Under the pieces are notes generated by a model that saw only the letters and a program-made list of their open reading frames with translations, made no database searches and had not been told where the DNA came from. A stretch of DNA of 64,000 nucleotides from contig NZ_JALHBS010000035.1 in assembly GCF_024195285.1 (NCBI RefSeq), forward strand, positions 52,058 through 116,057, written 5' to 3'. Below, one piece after another: positions 8,765 through 16,562 of this stretch (its first letter is position 1; each line of letters starts with the position of its first letter). Position numbers and translations under genes: made by a program. This stretch comes from Aurantimonas marianensis (GTDB lineage: Bacteria; Pseudomonadota; Alphaproteobacteria; Rhizobiales; Rhizobiaceae).

Positions 8765-9010
8765 TCACCTCTGTGCCTGTGATGTGCCCCGGTCGGGGAA
8801 GCGCCGCATCAGCGCAGCCAGATCGGCCCGTTGCGGCGGCATCGCGCCGCCGGCCGCGGTCAAGGGCGCGAGCGCCGCGGCCAACTCGCGCGGCGTCATC
8901 GCCCAGAACGCCGGGGGCGAAAGTCGCAGCAGCCCGAGCCCCGCGCCCATCGCTTCCTGCCAGGGAAAAGCCGTGTCGGAGACCCCTTGCGGTTCCGGCA
9001 CGGCGCTCAA
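8765..9010 (-). CDS. GTA g10.1 tail assembly chaperone (rcc01693-type)
   Basis: An 81-residue protein of the small family found between g10 and the tape measure gene in alphaproteobacterial GTA clusters. It carries the characteristic LLRLSPPAFWAMTPRELAAA block (about residues 28-47) and ends with basic residues. Its ATG overlaps the g10 stop (ATGA). Together with g10 it probably chaperones the tape measure protein during tail assembly; this role is inferred from position and phage parallels. Confidence 0.85.
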   Translation of the reverse strand: MSAVPEPQGVSDTAFPWQEAMGAGLGLLRLSPPAFWAMTPRELAAALAPLTAAGGAMPPQRADLAALMRRFPDRGTSQAQR

Positions 9011-9357
9011 GGGTTTGCGGGTGCCTCGCTCGCCTCCTCCGGCTCGCCAAAGGCGGCCGAAAGCAGCGCCGCCGCGACCGCCGCCGCACCGGCCGCCCCG
9101 CCATCGATCTGCATGGCGGCGACGTCGGCTTCGTTGGCATCGGTCCCGGCCCCGCGCAATCCGGCGGCGAGAATGCGCATCAGGTCGCGCGCCGACAGCC
9201 GCCCGCCGCCAAAGCGTTCGGCGAGCGTCGCCAGATTGTCGGAGGCAAAGGCGTCTTCGAGTTCGGCGAGCGCGCCGAGAGTCAGGCAGAGCGTGTGCTC
9301 ACGCCCGTCGATGATCGCGGAGACCTCGCCCCGCCGTCGGTTGACCGCCATCCTCAC
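9007..9357 (-). CDS. GTA g10 family protein (tail assembly chaperone)
   Basis: A 116-residue protein of the GTA g10 family. The pattern of a beta-rich start (VNRRRGEVSAIIDGREHTLC) followed by LTLGALAELEDAF and an Ala-rich helical tail is typical. The GTG at 9357 overlaps the g9 stop by four bases (GTGA); an ATG two codons later at 9351 is an equally possible start. Likely works with the next gene in tail assembly. Confidence 0.85.
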   Translation of the reverse strand: MRMAVNRRRGEVSAIIDGREHTLCLTLGALAELEDAFASDNLATLAERFGGGRLSARDLMRILAAGLRGAGTDANEADVAAMQIDGGAAGAAAVAAALLSAAFGEPEEASEAPANP

Positions 9358-9767
9358 AGCACCGCGAAAGTCAGTGCGCCGGCGGACTCCAGCGTCGCCT
9401 CGAAGGTGACCTCGCCATTATGCTCGCCCGCATATTCTAGTGCCGTCACCTGAAACGGGCCGGTTATGGAGCCGAAATCCGGAATCACCGCCTGAAACGG
9501 CGCGACGCGGCCGTCGAAGAAGATCTGCCTGAGCGCCGCGTCCGAGGCGGCATCCTTGAAGATACCCGCCCCCGACAGCGCGGCGCGCTGCACGCCGGCA
9601 CCGCCGAGCAACTCGCGCCAGCGCCCGGCGCTTTCTGTGTCGGTGATGTCGACGCTTTCGGCGTTGAACGCGATTCGCCGCGTTCTGAGCCCCGCCACCG
9701 TCGTGAAGCTGCCATCGCCATTGTCGTCGACCTTGAGCAGCAGGTCCTTGCCTTTCTGGGCGGCCAT
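9354..9767 (-). CDS. GTA g9 major tail (tube) protein
   Basis: A 137-residue tail tube protein of the TP901-1-type major tail family. Blocks: MAAQKGKDLLLKVDDNGDG at the start, TVAGLRTRRIAFNAESVDIT (about residues 23-42), the SAGRWRELLGGAGVQRAALS block and a beta-rich C-terminus VTFEATLESAGALTF. The ATG at 9767 is preceded by AAAGGACAACGCGAC, giving a ribosome site; the open frame upstream of it is not protein-like. A 140-base gap with a strong terminator-like hairpin separates it from g8, unlike the tight spacing elsewhere in the cluster. Confidence 0.92.
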   Translation of the reverse strand: MAAQKGKDLLLKVDDNGDGSFTTVAGLRTRRIAFNAESVDITDTESAGRWRELLGGAGVQRAALSGAGIFKDAASDAALRQIFFDGRVAPFQAVIPDFGSITGPFQVTALEYAGEHNGEVTFEATLESAGALTFAVL

Positions 9768-9789
9768 GTCGCGTTGTCCTTTCCCGCGC

Positions 9790-9805
9790 GGCCGGCGCAC
9801 CGGCC
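9790..9805 (-). repeat. second hairpin in the g8-g9 gap
   Basis: GGCCGG-TGCG-CCGGCC (minus-strand reading) is a 6-bp perfect stem with a 4-base loop, directly between the terminator-like element and the g9 ribosome site. It could protect the 5' end of a processed tail-gene transcript. Confidence 0.45.
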
Positions 9806-9834
9806 AACAAAAAGGGCGGCCCGGAGGACCGCCC
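9804..9834 (-). terminator. intrinsic terminator-like hairpin between g8 and g9
   Basis: On the minus strand the RNA reads GGGCGGUCC-UCC-GGGCCGCCC followed by UUUUUGUU: a 9-bp stem with one G-U pair, a 3-base loop and a U tract. This is the best intrinsic terminator seen in the window and it sits inside the GTA operon, in transcription order after g8 and before g9. A T tract also precedes the stem on this strand. Confidence 0.75.
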
Positions 9835-9907
9835 AAAAACACATTTCGCACAAGTCGAACGTCACGGACCCCGCTGTCGCGGACGTCCGTTGCTCGGTTT
9901 GCCTGGC

Positions 9908-10318
9908 TCAGGCCAGCGGTTCGGTCACCGCCCGGAACCGCAGGATGCCGTGATAGGTCGGCGCGTCCGGCTCCTGCCGGGCCTCGGCGAACTGGAGCTG
10001 GAGGTTGACCAGATGATGTCCCTCCAGTGGCAGCGTTGCATCGTTCAGCTTGCTCGCGACCTTGTCCATGATTTCATAGGTCTCGCGCTTGCCGCCGCCC
10101 TTCGCCCAAACGTGCAGGGTCAGAACATGCTCCGCCCCGTCCTCCGTCCCGGTCGACCAATCGACGACGGCTGTCCGTCCGAACGTCAGATAGGGAAAGC
10201 TCGCTTGCTCCGGGCGTCGGTCGAACACTTTCGGCCCCCCGAGCAAGGTCGTCAGCGCCGGGTCCGACGTCAGCGTCTGGAAGATCGTCGTCTGCAATTC
10301 AGTGCTGGGATGTGCCAT
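9908..10318 (-). CDS. GTA g8 tail terminator protein (DUF3168)
   Basis: A 136-residue DUF3168 protein. Typical features are the N-terminal helix STELQTTIFQTLTSDPALTT, the block VFDRRPEQASFPYLTFGRT (about residues 32-50), a beta strand LTLHVWAKGGGKRETYEIMD and a C-terminal YHGILRFRAVTEP. In phages of this type the protein caps the tail tube. The ATG at 10318 is preferred over an upstream in-frame start because family members begin with the short polar MAxPS stretch. About 340 bases separate it from g7, holding a small doubtful frame. Confidence 0.9.
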   Translation of the reverse strand: MAHPSTELQTTIFQTLTSDPALTTLLGGPKVFDRRPEQASFPYLTFGRTAVVDWSTGTEDGAEHVLTLHVWAKGGGKRETYEIMDKVASKLNDATLPLEGHHLVNLQLQFAEARQEPDAPTYHGILRFRAVTEPLA

Positions 10319-10430
10319 GGCCAGAAATCCTCGCTCACCTTTCCTGACAAGTTGATATATGGAGTGTAGCACCTTCCTGTCAGGGGCGCTCGTGACCCTT
10401 TGATTTAAATCTTCGTAACGTCATCGTGAG

Positions 10431-10658
10431 TCATGAACGCGCCTTCTTGGTCAGCGTTCCCGTGCTTCGCGTTTTGCCGAACACTTCGGCGTGTAACATC
10501 GACCATGCCTCGGGAACGTTAAGGATTCGCGATGTCGAAGGCAGCGACTGCCGCAACGGCGCGTCCCGCGACCGCCGCCCCTTGTCCAGCGCCGCGGCGG
10601 ACACGCGGGAAGCCGCCGTGCCGAGCCGGAAACGCGCGAGCCGCACCTTGATGCGCAT
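10431..10658 (-). CDS. small basic protein coupled to g7, unknown
   Basis: A 75-residue frame whose ATG overlaps the g7 stop (TGATG), as for true neighbours in this cluster. The product is strongly basic (MRIKVRLARFRLGTAASRVS at the start, TKKARS at the end) with no membrane segment. I do not recognise it; the MRIKVRL start vaguely recalls HK97 gp10-type tail components, of which it could be a truncated relic. The downstream half is less GC-rich than its neighbours. The reference GTA order has no gene here, so it may be non-coding remnant sequence read by chance. Confidence 0.35.
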   Translation of the reverse strand: MRIKVRLARFRLGTAASRVSAAALDKGRRSRDAPLRQSLPSTSRILNVPEAWSMLHAEVFGKTRSTGTLTKKARS

Positions 10659-10990
10659 CAGCGTTGCTCCTCGCAGCGGCACACGAGAAAGCGCCCGGTC
10701 TCGTCCGGATCATGCACCGAAAGAATGGCAAGGCGGCGCGGGCCCAGGCGGAATGCGCGGCCGCGCTCGACGTCGGTTGTCCAGCGGCAGATCACCCGAT
10801 GGGTCACTACCGCCTCGTGCCGGTCGAAGCGCTCGCGAGCGACCACCGAGACCGGCTCGACATGCACCGAAAGCTCGCGCAGCTCCCGCCATGTGGCCGA
10901 CGCCCCGCCCGCGCCATCGGGCGTGAGATCGGCGGCTTCCAGCACCGCGCGCTTGCGCAGCAGCGCCGGGTCGAGAAACAGCGGCGCCAT
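10658..10990 (-). CDS. GTA g7 head-tail stopper/adaptor
   Basis: A 110-residue protein of the phage head-tail joining (SPP1 gp16-like) family. It is mostly beta-sheet: RKRAVLEAADLTPDGAGGAS, ATWRELRELSVHVEPVSVVA, a HRVICRWTTDVERGRAFRLG block and an end VHDPDETGRFLVCRCEEQ that matches the usual family C-terminus. Its start abuts the g6 stop at 10990. In the GTA particle it is expected to close the portal-adaptor channel before tail attachment. Confidence 0.88.
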   Translation of the reverse strand: MAPLFLDPALLRKRAVLEAADLTPDGAGGASATWRELRELSVHVEPVSVVARERFDRHEAVVTHRVICRWTTDVERGRAFRLGPRRLAILSVHDPDETGRFLVCRCEEQR

Positions 10991-11550
10991 CAGATCCGGA
11001 CCCTGCGATATGGAGCAAGCAGCGACCGGGCCAGCGGGGGAAGGACTGCCGGCTGTTGGGAGAGATCGACGGCGGCCCGCAGTTCATACGACGCCGCGAC
11101 GATGGTCCGCAGCGCCAGAAGCAGGTTCTCGGGAACCATACCGACCGCGAAGCCCGCCTCGAACTCGACTTCCACCCCGTTCGCCGCCGCCATCCGCACC
11201 GCCGGCGACAGCCGGACCGCCTCGATCCCGAGAACGCGCTCGACGACGGCCTCGCCGGGATCGAATATCCTTGGCGTGCCGTTCGCTTCATAGGCGGTGA
11301 TCGACGTTATGCCGACGATCGGGCTGCGCCGGACTTCGACCCACCTGTCACCCGGCACCGGATCGAGCGCCAGCCGAAAAACCCGCCGAGCCAGAACGAG
11401 GCCGGTCGCCGCCTCGATGGTTTCGCGAGCGGCGCGGATCAAGTCCGTGATCAGACCGTCCTCGTCGTCACGGTCGATCCTGGCCCATATCTTGATATCG
11501 GCGGCCGTCATCGGCTCGACGCCACCGCCTAGGTCGATCGTCGTCATCAT
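10990..11550 (-). CDS. GTA g6 head-tail connector
   Basis: A 186-residue connector protein of the phage gp6 (HK97 type) family. It carries the helical block MTAADIKIWARIDRDDEDGL (about residues 14-33) and DLIRAARETIEAATGLVL that are diagnostic, and a C-terminal helix LLLALRTIVAASYELRAAVD. The double ATG at 11550/11547 follows CCGGAGACA, a good ribosome site; the frame open further upstream is antisense-like arginine-rich sequence within g5 and is not coding. It binds the portal as the adaptor ring. Confidence 0.9.
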   Translation of the reverse strand: MMTTIDLGGGVEPMTAADIKIWARIDRDDEDGLITDLIRAARETIEAATGLVLARRVFRLALDPVPGDRWVEVRRSPIVGITSITAYEANGTPRIFDPGEAVVERVLGIEAVRLSPAVRMAAANGVEVEFEAGFAVGMVPENLLLALRTIVAASYELRAAVDLSQQPAVLPPLARSLLAPYRRVRI

Positions 11551-11612
11551 TGTCTCCGGATAGAGGACTGGCCGGGCAAGGGCCCTGCCCGGCCAGCGCT
11601 GTCGGGGGATAC

Positions 11613-12863
11613 TTAGAGGGAGAAGTCGAGGAACTTCGCGGCATCGAAGTCCTGGACGCCGCCGCCAACGCGCTTGGTCGTATAGAAAAGGACATACGGC
11701 TTGGCCGAATAAGGATCGCGCAGCACCCTCACCCCCTGCCGGTCGACGACGAGATAGAACCGGCCGAAATCGCCGAAGGCGATCGCCTTCGCTCCGGCGG
11801 CGATATCCGGCATGTCCTCGGCCTCGACCATCGGGAAGCCCATCAGCGTCGCCCGCGCGCCGGCGCCGGTCGGCGGCTGCCACAGATAGTTGCCGTCCGC
11901 GTCCTTCAGCTTGCGCACGGCCGCCTGCGTGCGCCGGTTCATGACGAAGCTGGCGTTCTGCCGATAGCCGGCCTTCAGCGCATAAACGAGATCGAGCACC
12001 GCGTCGGCGGCGGTACCCGCGGCGAAACCGCCCGCCGCACCGGTGGCGACGGTGCCGACCGAGCCCCACGCCCAGGCGCTTTCATCGACCGTCGGATAGG
12101 TCATGAAGCCCTTCGGTTTGGCGATGCCGTCGCCATTGACGAAAGCGGTGCCTTCCTGGGCCGCGAAAGCCTGTTCGACCTCCTCGCCGATCCACCGGTC
12201 GATATTGACCGCCGCATCGTCGAGCAGCGCGTTCGTTGCCGCCGGCATGGCGTAGAGTTCCATTGTCGGAAAGGTGAGTTCGGCGAGCTGCGGCGCCGTC
12301 GTCTGCGGCCGGGCGTCGGCCTCGCCGACCCAGCCGGTCTGCGCCCCGGATATCGCGAAGGGCTTCTTCAGGACCGCAGCGGAGACGGTGCGAACGGTGG
12401 CGATGGAACGGATCGGTGAAATCGCCGCGAGGCGCCGGCCGATCTCGGCTTCCGTCTCGTCGGGCACGAGGAAGCCGCCGTCCGCCCCGGTCAGGCTCGA
12501 CATCGCCTTTTCCTCGATCCGGCGCATGTCACGTTCGTCGCCGGCGCGGACATAGCGCTCGAAAGCCTGCTTGTGCTCGCTCGGACCGGCGTTCTGCCGA
12601 CGCTCCGAACCGCCGAGCGCGGGGCGGGTCTCCTTCAGCACCAGCCGCTCGAAGCGCCGCTCCTGCTCTTCGAGCGCTTTGTTGATGCGATCGACCTTTT
12701 CCTCGGTGATGACGTCGGCGCTCATGCGCTTCTCGATATCGCCGAGACGCTCGTCATTGGCTTCCCGGAAGCTCTCGAAAGCCTCCATGAAGTCATGGAA
12801 AGCCGAACCGGCCTCGGGGCCGTGCGCCTTCGTCTCCGGCGCGGCGTTGGAAATGTCGCTCAT
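11613..12863 (-). CDS. GTA g5 major capsid protein (HK97 fold)
   Basis: A 416-residue HK97-type capsid protein. Residues about 1-100 form a charged, coiled-coil delta domain (FHDFMEAFESFREANDERLG, VDRINKALEEQERRFERLV) that acts as internal scaffold and is removed by the protease of g4. The capsid proper begins around ERYVRAGDE and includes SLTGADGGFLVPDETEAEIG, a DDAAVNIDRWIGEEVEQAFA spine region and the C-terminal YVLFYTTKRVGGGVQDFDAA. The ATG at 12863 follows CGGAGAACCGC. Complete and in the expected order. Confidence 0.95.
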   Translation of the reverse strand: MSDISNAAPETKAHGPEAGSAFHDFMEAFESFREANDERLGDIEKRMSADVITEEKVDRINKALEEQERRFERLVLKETRPALGGSERRQNAGPSEHKQAFERYVRAGDERDMRRIEEKAMSSLTGADGGFLVPDETEAEIGRRLAAISPIRSIATVRTVSAAVLKKPFAISGAQTGWVGEADARPQTTAPQLAELTFPTMELYAMPAATNALLDDAAVNIDRWIGEEVEQAFAAQEGTAFVNGDGIAKPKGFMTYPTVDESAWAWGSVGTVATGAAGGFAAGTAADAVLDLVYALKAGYRQNASFVMNRRTQAAVRKLKDADGNYLWQPPTGAGARATLMGFPMVEAEDMPDIAAGAKAIAFGDFGRFYLVVDRQGVRVLRDPYSAKPYVLFYTTKRVGGGVQDFDAAKFLDFSL

Positions 12864-12922
12864 GCGGTTCTCCGTTCTGCTTGGGATGGATGGTCAGCGG
12901 ACTATTGCGTCGCGGTCGGCGC

Positions 12923-13453
12923 TCAGGCCGGGACGGCCCGCCGTTTCTGGCGGGGATAGCCTGATGCCGGCAGCCGCTCGTCCCGGCGGCGGGCGAGACC
13001 GGCCCGGCCGATGAGCCGCGCCCGTTCCTGCATCGGAAAGGTCACCAGCGAGATCTCCCACAGATCGATCGTGACGAGGCGTCTTCGGATCGGTCCGACC
13101 GCCCGACGCGCCAGCTTGGTCTTGAAGCCGATCGACAGCCCATCCAGCGCCCCGGCCGCGATCAGCTCGGCAGCCTCATGGCCGGCCTGCGTGCCAAGCG
13201 CGAGCCGGCCTTCGACATAGAGCCCCGTCCGGTCTTGGCGGATCAGCGTCCAGGTGCCGACAGGGCGGGCGGGATCATGCTGCCAGAGCATGCGAATGCC
13301 GGACGCGCCGCGCGTCACCACGGATGCCGTGAAGGCGCCGGGCTCGATGACGTCGCCCGCAAGGTCGGCGTCGCCGAAGATCGCGGCGTAGCCCCGCAAG
13401 CGGCCGGAGGCGTCGGGCCTGGCGAAGTCGAACGCCGAAGGTCCGGAGCTCAT
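12923..13453 (-). CDS. GTA g4 prohead protease (HK97 family)
   Basis: A 176-residue capsid maturation protease. Motifs of the HK97 prohead protease family are GRLRGYAAIFGDADLAGDVI near the start, the catalytic histidine region RMLWQHDPARPVGTW, and the serine-containing block GALDGLSIGFKT, followed by IDLWEISLVTFPMQERARL. The ATG at 13453 lies behind GGAGGAACCG, which argues against the in-frame TTG four codons upstream. It cleaves the capsid delta domain after prohead assembly. The C-terminus is basic and variable. Confidence 0.92.
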   Translation of the reverse strand: MSSGPSAFDFARPDASGRLRGYAAIFGDADLAGDVIEPGAFTASVVTRGASGIRMLWQHDPARPVGTWTLIRQDRTGLYVEGRLALGTQAGHEAAELIAAGALDGLSIGFKTKLARRAVGPIRRRLVTIDLWEISLVTFPMQERARLIGRAGLARRRDERLPASGYPRQKRRAVPA

Positions 13454-13791
13454 CGGTTCCTCCAAGGCGCCTTGTCACCGACGCTGAACAGCCCCTCCGC
13501 GAGGCGCGCGAGAATGCCGAGCGCCCACCAGGCGCAAAGGCTGGCCGAGGCCGACCCCATCAGCGCGAGCTCCATCGAGCTCAAGGTCGCGTTGAGCCCC
13601 AGATGCTCGGCGAGCACCAGGCCGGCCGGCGGGCCGAAGACCACACCGGTCACAATCCCTATGAGAAACCGCGACGCCGCCTCGCGCCGCCCCCGCGGCA
13701 ACAAATAGGCCACCGAGATGGCTGACCCGGCGACGGCGCCGGCGATCTTTGCGACCCAAAGCGCCAGGGCCGACAGCGGCTCGGCGCTCAT
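13450..13791 (-). CDS. GTA g3.5-position membrane protein (DUF6107-like)
   Basis: A 113-residue protein with two or three predicted membrane helices (about residues 5-28, 38-58 and 70-92). The segment AKIAGAVAGSAISVAYLLP followed by RGRREAASRFLIGIVTGVV matches the DUF6107 family seen in rhizobial GTA clusters between portal and protease genes. Its stop overlaps the g4 start by four bases. Function unknown; the small g3.5 gene of R. capsulatus holds the same place. The start at 13791 is chosen over an upstream basic extension; the ribosome site is weak. Confidence 0.75.
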   Translation of the reverse strand: MSAEPLSALALWVAKIAGAVAGSAISVAYLLPRGRREAASRFLIGIVTGVVFGPPAGLVLAEHLGLNATLSSMELALMGSASASLCAWWALGILARLAEGLFSVGDKAPWRNR

Positions 13792-13947
13792 CGCAGCCGC
13801 CTTGCGCCGCGAGCGCCGCCACAAGGCTTCGTCCTGACAATCGCATAAGATGGCTGCATCGTTCGGTCACCCTGAAATATCGTGGTGAAACAAGGTCTTG
13901 GAGCGGAACCGATTGGTTGCCGCTCTTTTCTGGCGTTGATCCCCGGT

Positions 13948-15165
13948 TTACTCCTCGACGCCGTAGCCGACCGCCACGCGCTTTTCCGAACGCGACAGGA
14001 AGTCCGCCGCGCCGACCCGCGCCCAGAGCGCCTCACGCTCGGCGCTCAGGCCGTCCACCTGGTCGAGATCCACGCCGAGCCGAAGTTCGGGCGCCGCGAA
14101 ATGGCCGCCGAGCCAATCGCCGATCGCTCCGCTCAACCGGCTGATCAGGGGCAGCACGGTCAGCCGGAAAAAGGCACGGTTCGCTTCGGCATAGTTCGCG
14201 TAGGTCAGATCGCCCGGTATGCCGAGCAGCATCGGCGGCACGCCGAAGGCAAGCGCGATGTCGCGCGCCGCGCCGTTGCGGGCCTCGATGAAGTCCATGT
14301 CCTTCGGCGATAGCGCCATCGCCTTCCAGTCCAGCCCTCCTTCGAGCAGCATCGGACGCCCGGCGCGCGCTGATCCGGCATAGCCGCTTTCGAGCTCAGC
14401 CTTGAGGCGGTCGAATTGCTCCGGCGCGAGATTGCCGCCGTCGGCCGGCTGGTAGACCAGCGCCCCGGATGGGCGCGCGGAATTGTCCAGCAGCGCCTTG
14501 TTCCAGCGCGATGCCGCATTGTGCAGGTCGAGCGCCGTCTGCGCTGCCGCGAGCGGCGAATAGCCGGCCATCTCCGCCAAAGGATGGAACAGGCGCACAT
14601 GCAGGAGCGTGCTTGGCCGGCCGTCGCTGCCGTCTGCGGCGATGCGGCGGACCGAATGGCCGGCCCTGTACTCGTAGCCGACCGGCCATCCGTCGCGTCC
14701 TTCGATGATCCGCATCCGATCCGGGCGCAGCGAGTACAGCGCTTTGACCTCGCTCTCGAAGTTGGCCGCCTCGAGATAGGCGTTGCCTGACAGAAGCAGA
14801 TGGCCGCACAACGTCTCGACGAGGCTCGGCCCATCCGTCCCGCTGTTCGGCCTGCGCATCAGATCGAGGATCGGATGCCGGACGACCTCATTGGGACCGT
14901 CATGAAGAACGAAGGGAATGGCCGCCGCGGTCTCCGCGATCAGTCGCACCGAACGGTAGACGATCGGGTTTTGCATGAAACCGAACCGCGCCAGCGCCTC
15001 ATAGGACGGTTCGTTCCAGGCGCCGGGGTCGGCGGCGCCCGTGAACACCAGCGCGCCGCCGGCATAGCCGGCGCCCTTGCTTTCTCGTCCCGTGGCATTC
15101 CCACCCACGGGCGCGCGCGTCTCAGCACCGCCGAGCCAGCCGGCGATCGTCGTCATCAGTCCCAT
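13948..15165 (-). CDS. GTA g3 portal protein (HK97 family)
   Basis: A 405-residue phage portal of the HK97 family. Blocks include FMQNPIVYRSVRLIAETAAA (about residues 64-83), LLLSGNAYLEAANFESEVKA, a DLHNAASRWNKALLDNSARP motif and SPKDMDFIEARNGAARDIAL followed by AFGVPPMLLGIPGDLTYANY. These are shared by GTA portals. It forms the ring at one capsid vertex through which TerS/TerL pack genomic DNA. It lies 41 bases downstream of g2, and 156 bases upstream of the g3.5 gene. Confidence 0.94.
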   Translation of the reverse strand: MGLMTTIAGWLGGAETRAPVGGNATGRESKGAGYAGGALVFTGAADPGAWNEPSYEALARFGFMQNPIVYRSVRLIAETAAAIPFVLHDGPNEVVRHPILDLMRRPNSGTDGPSLVETLCGHLLLSGNAYLEAANFESEVKALYSLRPDRMRIIEGRDGWPVGYEYRAGHSVRRIAADGSDGRPSTLLHVRLFHPLAEMAGYSPLAAAQTALDLHNAASRWNKALLDNSARPSGALVYQPADGGNLAPEQFDRLKAELESGYAGSARAGRPMLLEGGLDWKAMALSPKDMDFIEARNGAARDIALAFGVPPMLLGIPGDLTYANYAEANRAFFRLTVLPLISRLSGAIGDWLGGHFAAPELRLGVDLDQVDGLSAEREALWARVGAADFLSRSEKRVAVGYGVEE

Positions 15166-15206
15166 CGATGTCTCCAGATTGTCGTCTTCGGCGGCCGTTC
15201 GATGCT

Positions 15207-16562
15207 TTAGAAGCCACGAACCCGCGGTTCCCGCGTCGTTCCCATCAGGGCCGTTACCGCCCAGACCAGCGCGTCGAGCCGGTCGGGCGAGCGGCCGCCG
15301 GTCAGGCCATCGGGGCCGAAATCGGCCATCTCATCCTCGAGCTCGGGAAACCGTCCCGCATGGCGCACGCGGCCCTGTTCGTAAAGCGCCGCCACCGGCT
15401 CCGCCCGCACCCATTTGCCGCGGCTTGCCCGCACGGCCCGGAACGGCACATGCGGTGCGCAGGTCCGGATCACCGCCTCGACCATGTCGCCGCCCTGATT
15501 GACCTCGGCGATGATCCGGTCGGCCGCCAGCCGCTCGTAAAGCGCCACCGCCGCTCTCGCCCACTCATGCGGCTTGGACCCTCGCCGCGAGGCATCCGCG
15601 AGGACGTAGACGGTGCCGTCGGCGGAACTCCCGGCCGCGACGATGCCACAGGCATCGGAGCGCGCCGTCGCCGTCGCCGGCGGGTCGATCGCCACCACGA
15701 TACGCCGCAATTCCGGCGCCGCCCTGACCCGCGCGCGCTCGATCGCTTCCAGATCGAACAGCGCGTCCTCCCGCGCGTCGATCATCAGGCCTTCCAGTTC
15801 CTGCCGCCCGAGCCGGGAGCCGCCATAGCGGGTCTCCATCGCGGCCAGGAAGCCAGGCGCGAGATTGCGGACATTCTCCGCCGTTCGCATGTGGCTCGTC
15901 ACCGTCGCCGGATCGGCGATCAGCCGCTTCAAGAGCGGGATCGGCCGCGGCGTCGTCGTGAACAGTGCCCGTGGCTGCTCGCCAAGGCGTAACCCGAACT
16001 GCAGATTGTCGAAACAGGCCTCCCCATGGGCCCATTTGGCGAACTCGTCGCCCCAGGCCGCGTCGAATTGGTAGCCGCGCAGCGCGTCCGGGTCCTCGGA
16101 CGAAAAGATCTGCGCGATCGCGCCATTCGCGAAGACCAGCCGGCGCCGGCTCACCTCGAAACCCGGTCTCGGCCCAGTCGAGACAGCCATGAGGCCACTT
16201 TCCCCGTCGACCATCACCTCACGCGCATCGCCAAGCGTTTCGGCGATCAACGCGATCCGGCCGTGTGGCCGGCTGGCGAATGGCGCGTCGCCCGCCGCCA
16301 TCGCCCGCACCCACTCCGCGCCAGCCCTGGTCTTGCCCGATCCGCGGCCGCCGATCAGCAGCCATTGCCGCCACGCGCCGGGCGGCGGCAATTGGGCGGG
16401 CCTTGCATAGGACGGCCACACCGGCATTGCGGCCCGGATCGCGGATGCCGGAGTTTGCTCGAGCGTATCGCCCGCCCGTTTCCAGAATTCGCAAGCCGAC
16501 AAAGGTCGGGCGTCGTCTTGCGGGCCGTTTGTATCCGCTTCATGCGCCGCGGCGTCCGTCAT
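15207..16562 (-). CDS. GTA g2 terminase large subunit (TerL)
   Basis: A 451-residue packaging ATPase/nuclease. Walker A is GGRGSGKT at residues 71-78; Walker B with the catalytic acid is FDAAWGDEF (D172/E173). The RNase H-like nuclease domain starts about residue 290 with VVAIDPPATATARSDACGIV, and EVNQGGDMVE and SPDRLDALVWAVTALM follow as usual. The ATG overlaps the end of g1 by four bases. In GTAs this enzyme packages host DNA by headful without sequence specificity. Intact. Confidence 0.95.
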   Translation of the reverse strand: MTDAAAHEADTNGPQDDARPLSACEFWKRAGDTLEQTPASAIRAAMPVWPSYARPAQLPPPGAWRQWLLIGGRGSGKTRAGAEWVRAMAAGDAPFASRPHGRIALIAETLGDAREVMVDGESGLMAVSTGPRPGFEVSRRRLVFANGAIAQIFSSEDPDALRGYQFDAAWGDEFAKWAHGEACFDNLQFGLRLGEQPRALFTTTPRPIPLLKRLIADPATVTSHMRTAENVRNLAPGFLAAMETRYGGSRLGRQELEGLMIDAREDALFDLEAIERARVRAAPELRRIVVAIDPPATATARSDACGIVAAGSSADGTVYVLADASRRGSKPHEWARAAVALYERLAADRIIAEVNQGGDMVEAVIRTCAPHVPFRAVRASRGKWVRAEPVAALYEQGRVRHAGRFPELEDEMADFGPDGLTGGRSPDRLDALVWAVTALMGTTREPRVRGF

